DNA from: Anthopleura xanthogrammica
Lineage: Eukaryota; Cnidaria; Anthozoa; Actiniaria; Actiniidae
DNA length: 64,000 nt
Reading direction: 5' to 3'
Assembly: GCA_964019055.1 (NCBI GenBank)
Contig: OZ025206.1
Location: 2,543,001 to 2,607,000 of the forward strand
Part shown: in pieces, positions 12,123 to 24,800 of the stretch
Numbering within the stretch: position 1 is the first letter of the stretch
Layout: the number at the start of each line of letters is the position of its first letter
The notes under the pieces: model-generated
What the model was told of the DNA's origin: nothing
The model's input: the letters and a program-made list of their open reading frames with translations, nothing else
The model's database searches: none
Translations under genes and position numbers: made by a program

Positions 12123-12682
12123 AGATATAAAACGGACGCTTAGCTTTGGAATCTTTCAGGAGTTCCTTACCGACTTCTTTCCAGCTCCAAAATGTAGCAT
12201 AAGCTCCATGCTTAGATTGGGACTCGAAGACTGGAATTTTTCACTGTATATGTTTCCCTACGTAGCGCATGGTGATCAAAATTTAAAGTATAATGACGTA
12301 AATTTGAGAGGGATGGATTTTAAAAATTGATAAAAACATTCTTTCTCTCTGCGAAATGAGTAATTTTTTAGAATAGGAGTGGAAATATGTTGTAAACTTA
12401 AACTTTATACTGGCGATCGACCATACGTAGCTTTCCGCATCTCGTATAAGTTGATAACCACGCTTAGTTTTGCTCATCTCTTGTGTTAGGAGATAACCAC
12501 GCCTAGCTTTGCGCATCTCGTGTGTTAGAAGACCAACCATTCAACCACACCTTACTTGCGCATCTTATGCTTTTCCATATCCTAATGCATTGTTTTAAAG
12601 ATAGCGTAACCATACCACTGACTCGTAAACAGCACCCACTTTTAAAACTTAAAGAATTTCCTAGAGATATGCGCTTACTCAC

Positions 12683-12994
12683 AGGTCGTGTGATCTGATC
12701 TTCCTCTGTCTTGGATGAGTAATGGTTAACTATATCATCAAGCTGTACGTTTGATATCTCAGTAGGAGCCACTGGACCACTAAATAACTCCCATGAAAAA
12801 GTAATTGACTATTAGATATGACATTTTCCACATTACAATCCAATATGGAGGAATTCACCATTCCCCTTATTACCACTACCACTAGAATCCTCTTCGAATT
12901 CTTTTTCTTGTTCAAATGTTTGAGCTCCTTTGGGAGTCGCAAGATAATGGTGTTGATTAGCCCAACAAAAGGAACTAAGAAAACGATTCTGGTA
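12683..12994 (-). pseudogene. Possible degraded coding exons, unidentified
   Basis: Two open segments lie in one minus-strand frame. The first, 12994-12833, opens after a CTCTAG acceptor-like site and contains HHYLATPKGAQTFEQEKEF and EEDSSGSGNKG. The second, 12808-12683, follows TAATAG and reads ELFSGPVAPTEISNVQLDDI..., ending at a GTGAGT donor. Three in-frame stops lie in the ~25 bases between them, too short for an intron. The amino-acid composition looks protein-like, but no family was recognised. They may be remnants of a mobile-element gene or chance. Confidence 0.3.
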
Positions 12995-13027
12995 CTAGAG
13001 GTATGCGTAATAAGAGGAATCGAGAAT

Positions 13028-13230
13028 AGTCCCCTTCACAGTTCCCTGTGCCATCTTCAAAGGTAGTCGTGCTCTTGCATCGAAGCAAGACAAACGGTAC
13101 GTGAGCTTGCAATGATAGACACCTTGGACAATTATTCACATGTCTCTTTCATTGTAAACTCACCGTTTGTCTCGTTTTGATGCAAAGGCACAGCTACCTT
13201 TCAAGATGGCGCAGGGAACTGTGAAGGAGA
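13028..13230. repeat. Family E palindromic repeat
   Basis: TAGTCCCCTTCACAGTTCCC at the left and GGGAACTGTGAAGGAGACTA at the right form long inverted arms. The centre carries GGACAATTATTCACATGTC. Likely a MITE. Confidence 0.8.
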
Positions 13231-13543
13231 CTATCCCTTTCCACAAGCTCCACTGCATATTGACTAATTTTGTGAAGACGCATTCACGTGGATATTAAAT
13301 ATCAACTGTTATTTATTCTTATCCACTTTCTGAAATAGAAATACCAAATTGAATGATATTTTGTGTAGGTGGAATGATATTATCGTCATAAACGGTTACT
13401 TTGATTGAAATAAAGTATGAGAACAAAAAAGGAAAATAAGATAAAAATGGTTGCCGTCGTGTGATCATGTTAACCCTTTTTCAGAAAACAACAACAACAA
13501 AAACAGACACTGAATAAACCATCAAACGAAAGTACGAGATCTT

Positions 13544-13805
13544 AAGGTGCGGACACTGCGGACGCACGATGCGATTTTTCATGCGATATACGTCGCAAAA
13601 ACTAGATCGCACTGTGTGACCATCCGTGCGACGTCGCTTGCATGGGCTGTTTACACGATGAGATTCGTCGCGCGCGATGTCGATAAAGTAGAACTCGTAG
13701 TAGAACTATTTTTTGCGGCGTCGCATGCAAGGTCGCACGGGTGGTTACACGGTGCAATCTCTTCTTAAATTGGGACGTCGCATGAAAACCGCATTATGTA
13801 TCCGC
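13544..13805. repeat. GCGACGTCGC-rich foldback repeat
   Basis: GTGCGGACACTGCGGACGCA at the left and repeated TGCGACGTCGC words throughout, with inverse-similar right half ending in ATGTATCCGCAC. Resembles families at 22759 and 25262 in organisation. Confidence 0.5.
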
Positions 13806-13918
13806 ACTTTTATCATATGTAGTTCGATAGGCATTTGTATGATGGCGTCATTCTGTACTACTACCACTGATTACCAATACAAAAATGCTTCGATTCACGA
13901 AATTTCTTTCTTTCGTGA

Positions 13919-14086
13919 GCAATACACCTCTTTACCTCCGTTGTTTGTTGTGCCCATTTCAGACCACGTGATGCCACTCTTGGGAGTTGATTCTTTCATG
14001 AGTAAATATCTTAACAAATGGAGATTTCTCAAGGGAATGTCATGTGGTCTGAAATGGGCAATTTGCATACGAAGGTAAAGAGGTCT
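13919..14086. repeat. Family B' MITE
   Basis: A longer relative of family B: CACCTCTTTACCTCCGTTG and ATACGAAGGTAAAGAGGTCTA form outer arms around CATTTCAGACCACGTGATG / CATGTGGTCTGAAATGGGC. A second copy is at 55977-56146. Confidence 0.75.
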
Positions 14087-15756
14087 ATTGGTGCAGGTGC
14101 TAATGAACTTTACAAAAAGAAGTGTTCAAGGGATTCTGGTAGTGCATGAATGTCAAGCTTTCATGTCATTAGTTTTGGCAATGATCGTCATAATATCAGA
14201 GACGGCGCTCGATTCTGCATACCCCTGAAACAACCTCTGGGTCCTCTGGGCACGGCTAACTCAAACATTGAAATGGAGTCTACAGTTTCGGCGACACAGG
14301 GAGGGTACGGTGACCGTAGAACCCGCTGCAGAATTGTTTTGAACCATCCGCGGGATACCCTGGTTTAGGAGCGTATCCAGGATCCCGGTGCCGCGGACAT
14401 CCCCCCCCCCCCCCCCCCCGAAATGTATGTAAGTACAAATTAATTAAGTCTGATCAGAATTATTGATCCTAGAATGCTTTGTTTTCCGCGTTTGACGTCA
14501 AATTTATTCTTTTCAATTTCATTAAAAAAAAAAAAAAAAAAAAAAATCAAAATAAACAAATCTGACGTCAAACGTGGAAAATAAAGCATTGTAGGATCTA
14601 TTAAATGGGTCTATATTGTCACTTTTTTCATTTCGCACACCTCCCTTGCAAATTTCTGGATCCGCCCTTGGTGATTTCAGAGCCTCCGAAAAAAAAATGA
14701 TTCTAAGCTGCTAGGCAACGGGAAGACCCGAGTACAATATGGTAAAAATGCTGGTTTTCTTTGACCGGAAGGCAGGCCATCAGATTGAAACATGTTTCCT
14801 TGTCTTTGCTGTTTCCGTTTCTCTCTCTCTCTCTCAGCAACTGACAATCTCATTTTCTATTTTTCGTTTGTGCGCCATATGCTTTATTTGCAAACTGAAA
14901 GAATAGTCTTGCTTATCAGAGCAGTTGTCGACAGTGGTGGCAGCTGAACGTAACCTTGCCTTACCCTGCTCAGTTATCTTGTAGACCGCAGATTGAGCAA
15001 ATGTTAGTGTAAAGGCGCCAGGAAGTTATGTGTATCGTGTCACCAATGTCCAAGGTTGATGCAACTGAAACAGTGTTCAAAGAAACTGAGCTCTTGACAC
15101 ATTTCGACACCGGATGCGCTATTCGGAGAATTAAGTAGTTAGGGTGACCGCTTTTCGCCGCAGGCTAACTGAGGCAACACCGTTGTCCTTTTGCTATCAG
15201 CCGCGCAAAATTGAAAATTAAATTCCACCATGCAGCTATGTCATCGGAATTATTAAAGTTCTGTTTGATTGCTAAGAAAAAAAATAAGCTAATCTTATAT
15301 TGAAACTTATGGACAATATTTTTTTGATAGACATTGAAACGCAGTCATCGAAACTCCATGTGCCTTTGCCAATAATTACATAATTATCCACTTCAACCGC
15401 AATGTTCCGGAGATACAAAAAAACTCGGATTTAGTAATGGTTTGGAAAAGAAAAAAATGACAAAATTAGTTTCAGATAATTTTCAGGGAAGAAAAGAAAG
15501 GATTCAGAGATTTGATGAGAATTAAATGGGAGTAAGAGTTTCTACTGTTTTTACAAGGATATATGTGATTGCTCACGATGGGGGGTCCCGTGAGTCGCTA
15601 AAGTGGCAAATAATTAAAATTCAATAGAATTTGCATAAACGTCCATTGACAAGTAAACTGCACGGATGTGATTGTACAACATAAAAGAAACTGCTTGCTC
15701 AATACTTGGCCCAAAAATACGAAACCTGCTAATGAAATCGTCTAGTTTTCAAAGTA

Positions 15757-15898
15757 ATGCTACCACTTAGCTTTAGTATAAACGAATACAAAGCTCACAA
15801 GAATCCAGGAAAATCAGTTATTGGAATCATTCTAATTTGTGCAACGTTTTGGGTTTTGGCTTTGAACTACTCTCAAGTTGGCGCAGAATTCACTAAAG
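15757..15898 (+). CDS. LRP2: LRP2 exon 1: start codon and signal peptide
   Basis: ATG at 15757 is the first Met after an in-frame TGA at 15733. The exon encodes 47 residues and ends in phase 1 before GTGAGC, matching the phase-1 start of the first LA exon. After a polar stretch of about 20 residues there is a hydrophobic core [16 protein letters not shown], suitable for secretion. The n-region is longer than usual, so it could also be a misassigned first exon. No sequence homology supports it; only frame, splice site and hydrophobicity do. Confidence 0.7.
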
Positions 15899-18800
15899 GT
15901 GAGCTTCAGACGTAACGAATGGGGGGTCTTTCTGCACTTCTTGTTGAACCTAACTGAATTCCAAAGGTGTAAGCTTTCCTGTTTAGAACAGAATTTAGTT
16001 TCTTTTGATCTAAAGAGTCGATATTACATTGAAAAGAGCTCGTATCCTGTGTTTACAAACTTCACCCCACGAGACATTACGTCTTATTTGCCATGTTTAC
16101 AAGGCACAAATGCCAAATTTCAATCCTCTTTTAGACAGAGTACGATTTATTTTAACTGCTAGAGGTATTTCGAGGTCTAAAGAACCGTATTTCGTTCAGA
16201 AAATGAATTCAAATTAGATCTTTTGCGTTTTATTATGGAATCTGTTTTATCTTGCACGTGGTTCAGCAGTCTGCACGTATTTTTATCAAAGTGCTATAAT
16301 CTTACCTTGAAAATTCACACATCCAAAGTAAATTTTATTGCTGTTGACTAATCCTTTCCCTTTTAAAAGTCCTTGGTGTATCAGATTATATTATCTTTTT
16401 GTTTAAAGACGGATTTAACGGCTTTTCAACGGGGAGAACGAAACACCCTTGAACTTATAAAACATGCACGAAACAAGGCGAACTTTTTTGTACAATTAAC
16501 GTAGAATATAATAAAAAAATTAAGAAAAAAATTAAGAAAAAAATTAAGAAAAAAAGCATCCTTTAATAAAAACATTTCCTCATCTCTATATATACTCATA
16601 AAACCTGTACTTCAATAAATAATCTTTTTTCTGTTATTATTATTTGTGACGTTTATATTTTTGATTGACAAATTTTGATTGATTAATTTTTTTTTTTTTT
16701 TTTGTGGTTCTATTATTTGATTTGTAATTAGGTCGAATATGCAAGGCCAACCAGTTCAGATGTAAAGACGGATCTCGATGTATTTTTCATTCGTGGAGAT
16801 GTGACGGCGAAAATGACTGCAAGGATGGAAGCGACGAGAAACTCTGTGGTAAAAAGATAAACTAAGTTTAATATATTTATTTATTTTTGCATTCAATCAT
16901 GTGTAAGACTCAAGTCACGTATATATTCAGATGTTTGTCATATATTACGCATCCTATCAATTCACTTCAATATTCAAGTTACATAAGTTTAAATATATTA
17001 TACAAGATCATATTTTCGTTTGCTGGATTCCCCTTACGGTTAGTATTTTTTTTAAACAATACAAGCTTAATTTTAAGCCAGATATAAATTCATTGATCAC
17101 CTAACAGAATTCTGGCCAAAAAAATTCTCATTTTTAATGTTTTATTAAGAGCATTAATAATAAAGTAATTCCCTTAACTTGTTATTGTTTTATAACTAAA
17201 GTTGGAATCAAATCCTTAGTAAAAATCAAGATTAACTAGTGTAGGATTATGATTAACAAAACTAATAAAATGCGTCATTCAAAAATACTAAACATTCAGT
17301 TTTGATATAGAATATGAAGTGCATCATATATATGTATCCTGGAGGTATTATATTTCTTAACCTTGTTGACGGGACCAATATAAGCACGCACTTAACACTT
17401 GAAGGTTAATTACTAAGTCATATAATATACCTTAGTTCTAGTGCTCAAACATACATATCTCAGCATGGGGTATAATACTGCTGATATAATGGGCTCTTGA
17501 GGAGAACATTATTATATGAAGGCTGGTATTAACTGTTGCATAGCATTTTAATCCAAAAGAAAAATCCCTCAGATTATTATTGCATGGTTATTGCGTTATT
17601 AAAGACGAATGTTCAAGAATTATGCAATAAATATCTTATAATCCTATTAATCTAATCATATTGTGGTACTTAAGGAGGCTCCCTAGAGTTTACTCTTCCT
17701 CCATCGATGTCCAGAGGCAAAGCACCAAGAGTCACAAAAACTACTCGCATTTTGTCCAGAATTATCAATCATTTCAAACCAGTAGCAACAGAAGCAGCAG
17801 CAAATAAAGCTCCGTGAAATCTACCCTTGTGTTTAGTGATTTTTATACGACTTTGACAAACTTGCACGTTCAAAACAGTTCATTTATTCAGAATGCAATG
17901 AGCATGCTTGCGCATGCTCAACTACTAAACTTGAAGAATTTTTATTTTGCGTACGTTAATTTTCAAAATGAAATTAACTCAAAATTACATGGTGAAATGT
18001 TCCCAAACGTATACAGTTTTTTCACAATGTTGTAAAAAGGCGACTGACAAAATGCTACTGAAATCCTGACATCAGATTTTTTTTAATCCAGGAAAATCGA
18101 AATTTCTCAATATCTCACGTTCTGATGTCAAGATTTTTTTAAGCCGCAGTTATATTATAAAAAACCCAACGGGGTTTTATATTGTGTATTTATAAGAATA
18201 TTGACCATGGAAAATTCGAGTTATTATTTTTTTAATGTTAAAAATAGGCCTTTTTATGACAGATGCAGCGTTGCTATGGTAACATTGTACGTGATCATTA
18301 CTACCACAAACAAATCCTAAACTCATAATCTTTAATATGGTTGGTCTATCAGGCATCGATATGCAGATATGCTTTTGCTATAAAAGGATTTCTCTTATAG
18401 CTCCAAATACCTGTAAACTCTAGGGAGCCTCCTTAATAGTATTATTATATAACAGCTTGCTAGGTGTTTATAGTGGTCTGTTATTGAAGTAAGCGGATTA
18501 TATAACATAAGTATAGATAAACACATATAATGCTCATTATATATGAAATATAACTTGCACATTAGACTCACCCAATATATGTTTATAAATGAAATGAAAG
18601 ATTTTACATCAAGAAGTTTTGCATAAATTAGGATATCATATTCATGAATTTCTCATTTTGCAAAAACACAAATAAAGACTATCAAGAGCTGTAGGACTAA
18701 AACCAATGGCTGCTCAATGACATGATGACCAGGGTGGCACAGGGGTTACTTGTGACATGTGATTCATGAATCTTCATCCTTCTGTGATGCATGATCTGCT

Positions 18801-21800
18801 TATTTTGAAAACCACAATTCGTGAAAATTGGTATAACGCCCATTAAGAGAACTCACCTAAGAGATGCTTGGGAAGCAAGGGTTTGCATAACAGTAGTGCA
18901 TTCGTCTCTTACCTCTGAGGTCTTGGGTTTGATTCCTAGATCAGCATCATTATTGCGAATAGACTCCAGTTAGGAGTCTCCCTTGATTCAAGGGTTTTTC
19001 TCCTTGTTCTCAAGTTTTCCTCCCTCCTCTCCAAAATCTAACAATGTTATATAGTCCAATTTGATCTGTGAGTGTGACTGGACAAAGTGCCAATTTTGGC
19101 TGGACTAAAAATGCATATCTACACAGTGATATGTGAACCACTAACATCTTTAACATCTTTTAGTACTAAACATAATAGTCAAGTAATGGAGAGGTAGTTC
19201 ATTTATTTATTTTGTTGGTCTTGTTTTAAGGTAATGCAACAACTTGTACATCCAGAGAGTTCCTTTGCAACAACCAATGCGTACCTTTAGAATGGAAATG
19301 TGATGGTGAAAAGGATTGCAAGCCAGACGGGTTTGACGAAAGAGGATGTGGTATGTCAGAGGAAATTTGCTTAGTTTTACTTTTATCTTCAGCTGATGAT
19401 TGTGAAAATTGTGTTTCATGGGCGTGTCATGCTGGGGGCATGCCGGTGCCTTGTTAAATCATTCTATTATTACATGAGACATCATTGTCCTCAATTCTGT
19501 ATTGGGTGGTTCCAAAATATTAATCCATACCCTACTATGGAGGATGTTTGAAAAAGGATCCCCACAACCCATCTGGAATTTCCAATTTTCTTTCATACAA
19601 AACTTGTAATGCAATTTTGTTTTTTTTTCTCTGATGCCCCAACCCCTGCTAATTTCTGATATTTTCTCCTTGTTGGGTATGAATAATTCTTGGGACCACA
19701 AAATTTATAATCTGCAGCTCCTGTTACTTGTGCAAGCACCCATTTTAAGTGCCATAACAGTTCAAGTTGTATTCCAACAATATGGCTGTGTGATGGCGAG
19801 AGGGAGTGTGAAGATGGCAGTGATGAGTTAAACTGCGGTATGTATAATAGCTACTCTCTTAAATTCTATAGAATTGTTTTTAGTCGTTTTTTCATTGTTT
19901 CTCTTGTAAAATCACCCTGCACATTGTGTACGTATTGACCATAGACAGTGGACTCAATTTGCTTCTATAGACCACTCAATTCACTGAAATCGAGGATTTA
20001 ACCAGGCTACTTGTCTGAAAGGAACATTCAAGACATCATGCCGAACAGTGAAGAGGGTAGTCTCGGAATGAGACTAGTGGCCCTACAAGCCCCCTTTTTT
20101 ATGCGAGCCACCCACAGGAGCACAAATTCATTTAAATGAAAGTTTGTGGGCCATACTTTGAAAGAACAATATAATATATATTTTTCATACAACATATATG
20201 CAAATTAAGTTTCTTTGTTCTGATGGAACTTTGAATTTTTTAAGGAAAATGGGCTAATAAAAAGATAATGAATTGTAAACATACTAAAAGATATCAATTA
20301 ATATGCTAATTGGTTTCAAAATTTGTTTCAGATAACTTTACTTGTGCTAGCCATGATTTCAGTTGTGCTAATGGAAAGAAGTGTATAAGTTCACGATGGG
20401 TTTGTGATGGTGAAAATGATTGTGGTGATTTCTCAGATGAAAAGAATTGCAGTAAGTATACAATGAGTATAGTAATCTTATTGGTTCTCAGTCCAAATGG
20501 TTAGCTCTTATTGGTTACATCTATGCTGCAGGTTCAGTTATTAAAAATTGTTATTTTGAGACTGTAAATTGTAAGATATTGAGACTCTTCAAATTCATGG
20601 AGGTTTTTGTCCCAGGGGGGTGGTACTCTCGTATATTGAAGAATGGGGATGACTGTCATACCTTTAGGGGTTGACATCATAAATCCCTCCCTCTTTTAGG
20701 GGTAAAAAGGAAAAGCTGTTGTTTTTCGGCATGTGTAGCATCTTTTAGGGGTACACTTTTGGTTGCCCAAACCATTAAACCGGATATCAGACTTTCAGTT
20801 GCCATAAACTCAATGATTTTTGTTTTAGATGATTTATCTTGTGTTTCAAAGTGAAATCTTTTAGGGCTAAAATTAAGCCAGGACCACACCCAAAACTCTC
20901 TCTTTTAGGTGTTACATTTATCCAATGCTCATCCCCACTCTTTATATGGAAGTACACCTGGGGTTTTTGTGAGATCCTGAGTGTCGTGATAATATATCAC
21001 TGGCCCTAATGGTAGTGGTTTATGATGTTCAAATTCTTGATTTTTTTTTTTTTAGAACCTCGTAATTGTGATTCAACTGAGTACAAGTGTCCAAATGGTT
21101 TGTGCATTAGTAAAGAATGGGTGTGTGATGGACAAAATGACTGCGGAGACAGATCTGATGAACCTCCAAGCTGTGGTATGTGCCTTACCTAACATTATTT
21201 CTTGAATTTTTGTGTCTAATGCTTTAGTGAAGCGGTAGACACTTCGCCATCGAGTTTTATAAAAAAAAATCTCTTAAGTGTCTATAGTCGTTCTAGCGTT
21301 TCGCACAAATTGGGGACACTTTTCACTCACATATGCTACCACTACATTCAATATTCTATACACACAATGCTCAATTCACATGTTAATAGTTTTACTCACA
21401 CACACTACATACCACTACATTCAATATTCTATCCACACAACACTCACTCACATGTTGATAGTTTTACTCACACACACTACCACTACATTCAGTATTCTAT
21501 GCACACAACACTAACTCACATGTTGATAGTTTCACTCACACACACTACATACCACTACATTCAGTATTGTATGCACACAACACTCACTCACATGTTGATA
21601 GTTTCACTCACACACACTACCACTACATTCAGTATTTTAAGCGGTGTTTTTGCAATGTTGCTCATGAAACACCATGGATTATCCCACTTACCACTTAGAC
21701 CAGAATAAAGTGACTTAACTATTGTTGAATTTACAGGTCAGAAGCCATGTGAACCGTCAATAGAGTTTCAGTGTCACAATGGAAAGTGCATCCATAACAA

Positions 21801-24800
21801 GTGGAAATGTGATGGTACTGATGATTGTGGTGATGGAAGTGACGAGAAAGGATGTAAGATAATACTCTTATTCTTTTTACACATTTTCGCGGCACATTAT
21901 TTCGCGATTCCTTTTTTAAAAATCGTGAAATTCCGCGACACTTTTATTTCGCGATTTTGAAAAAAATTCGCGGAATAAAGTGCCGTAAAAAATGTGTGGT
22001 GAAAATATAATGATCTGGGGGGGGGGGGGGGGGGGGGTAAAATAATTAGTTACTGAGAACAAAGCACTGGTGCCTATATTAATCCAGATCAACCAGTATT
22101 CAATATACTCAAGTCAAAGCCAACGAACTAACGCGAACTTCTTTAATTCGTTGTTCATGTAATGTTACGTAATAAAGTAGTTTTGTTGAAAGAATTTGTG
22201 CGTATTTCGAAACCAATTATGAATGATTTATTCAATGAAATCATGAAATGAAAGAGACTTTGAATGTAATTGTTTCACAAAATCACAAAATTAAAATGTC
22301 GCGAAATATGAGGCCTCCCAAATCGTGAAATTACACCCATTTTCAAAAATACGCGACCCAGACAACTAGCTACTGTCAAGTTATCTGGTCTGTGCTAGTA
22401 AATTTTTGATCTGGACAGAAGCCAAAAACCCAAACGTCTTGGGCTGTGTTGGTCGCGTAATTGTGGAACTAGGGTGTAACACGTCGCGATAAGGTTTAAT
22501 TTTTTTTAGTGTAGACTCTTACCTCTCTGTTACCAAAGATAATAAATGTTTCTTACTTTAATGGAATATATTTCTTTTTCTAAGGCCCTGTCAACTGTGG
22601 CCAAAATAAATGGCATTGTATTGGAACCACTCGCTGTCTCGAGATCACTCGTGTTTGTGATGGCAACAACGACTGTGGTGATAACTCAGACGAGGGCTTT
22701 CAATGTAGTAAGTGTCCAGATAATATTCACATGTATTTGAGATTTCATTCCTTCAAGACGCGATTCCACGGAGCAATTTTTCTGCAGCTTGTCTCGTAAC
22801 GGTGTTGCGACACAAGTTTCAAGAGGGTTTACACGGAGCAACGGAGAAGCAGTCGTTGCCAAAAGTAGAAACGAATTCTACTTTTACGCAATGATTACTG
22901 CAACGTGTCTCTCAACATTTTTCAAAATGCACTGTAGGTTACACGCCGCAATGTTCCATGCAACGGCGTTGCGAGACAAGCTGCAGAGAAAACTGCTCCG
23001 TGTAATCGCGCAAATCTTTTTACACCCTCAAACAACCAACATGCCAGTTTAGAATTTCTAGAAAACAAAGCATGATGGGAAGACCTGAGTACTTTTAAAG
23101 ACTGATTTCTACTCCGAATGTGCCAAAACATTCGTCTTTGGAGGTTGTTTCAGGGTTCGATATTTTCCTCATAATATCTTACGGTGCGAAAAGAAGAGCA
23201 AAAAATTGTCACGCAACGTTTTTGCATTGCAAGTTGTGGAGCGAATGCTGCTTATACTACCACCCCGTGCAACGTGTTGCACAAAGTAGAAGCTCTTTCT
23301 ACTCTCTGCAACAATGAAAATTTGTTGCGCGCGGGGTGTTAATACGATCAACATTCACTCTGCAACTTACGATGTTGCGCAACAAGTTGTTGCTGGTATT
23401 TCCGCGTCTTAAACGTCCCCCCCTGTTTCAGAAGAAGAAACCTTGCTTTTTGTTCAATGCAGATCTTTTGTTTTAATGTTTACAGTGAATAATGACTGCG
23501 AGAGCAACAACTGTAGTCAACTCTGTCAACAGACTCCGAAAGGAGCCTACTGTTACTGTAAACCAGGCTATGTCCTTGGTAATGACAGTGTCACATGTCA
23601 AGGTTAGTGAGTAAATGGTCTTGTATGAATCGTATTAGAGTTTTCATGTGACTTCCAAAAGCTTTGATTCGCTGACTTTTTTTCTCGCGAAATATGATTG
23701 GCCTGACAGTGCGGTGAGCTTGGCGTGGTCGTGTCCGCGCTGTGTTCATGTCGTGTTTCGGTTATTTGATTGGATGGAGATTAAATTCTCGCGCAATGTG
23801 ATTGGTCTAGCGGCAGTGCCTTGCCGTGTCACGACCGCGTTAGTGCCACAAGCTTTTCACAGGCATACGAAGACTGCTCCATAGAGGATGCTCATGTTAT
23901 TATTTACTGTTATCATTGATAGACTTTGACGAGTGTCAAGATCTTGGTCGTTGTGATCACATCTGTATCAACACTGAAGGATCGTACAAGTGTAAATGTC
24001 ACGAGGACTACATTCACATCCCTCCACGAACATGCCGACCTAAAGGTGAAGAAAACATCTGTACACTCGTTAGCTTGGGCATAGTGTATTCACATCTCAG
24101 ACCACGTGTCATTCTCTTGAGTATCATTTCTTTGTTTAACGATTGCGCACGAGAAGACACATGAATATGAATACAACTCAAACAAAGAATTTTATTCTCC
24201 AGACCACGTGTCATTCTCTTGAGTATCATTTCTTTGTTTAATGGTTATGCATGAGAAGACACATGAATATGAATACAACTCAAACAAAGAATTTTATTCT
24301 AAAGAGAATGACACGTGGTCTGAAATGGGAAAACATTACGCCCCTAAGTTAAAAGGGTCTATTGAACTGAGGACTCACACCAGATCGTTTTTACCGTCCT
24401 TGTCATCTATCCTAGGTCCAGAAATCCCAATGCTTATATTTGCCAACCGTAAGAATATCAGACGGATAGCGATGGATGGCAAGTTATACGGGGAAGTCCA
24501 AGGTAACTTGACCAGGGCCATTGCTATGGACTTTGACGTGCGTGCAGGGAAGCTGTACTGGTCTGACGTGACAGATAACGCAATCTACAGAGCTGATTAC
24601 GTGACATCAGGTGCTTCGAATTCAAGGGTATGGTCATTTACCTCTCTTTGTTACAGCGCTTCCCAATCACATGCGCGAATCGCCGTCGCGGCAAAATACG
24701 GTTTTGGTGGACGTCAATCAAAGTGTTTCCATGACATTGTTGCAAAACACAAAGTTTTCAAGGCACGTGCCTCGTGGAATATTAAGGAAATGCCATGATT

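Larger units (their letters stand above)
10899..15756. other. Intergenic region between TRAF3IP1 and LRP2
   Basis: About 4.9 kb between the TRAF3IP1 stop and the LRP2 start codon, both on the + strand. It contains repeat families C, D, E and B', poly-C runs near 11197 and 14401, a poly-A run near 14524, and two doubtful minus-strand exon-like segments at 12683-12994. I found no convincing complete gene and could not point to a promoter motif for LRP2. Confidence 0.7.

Noticed and set aside
21278..21708. His/Thr-rich frames on the + strand
   Set aside because: They are produced by the 65-bp minisatellite.
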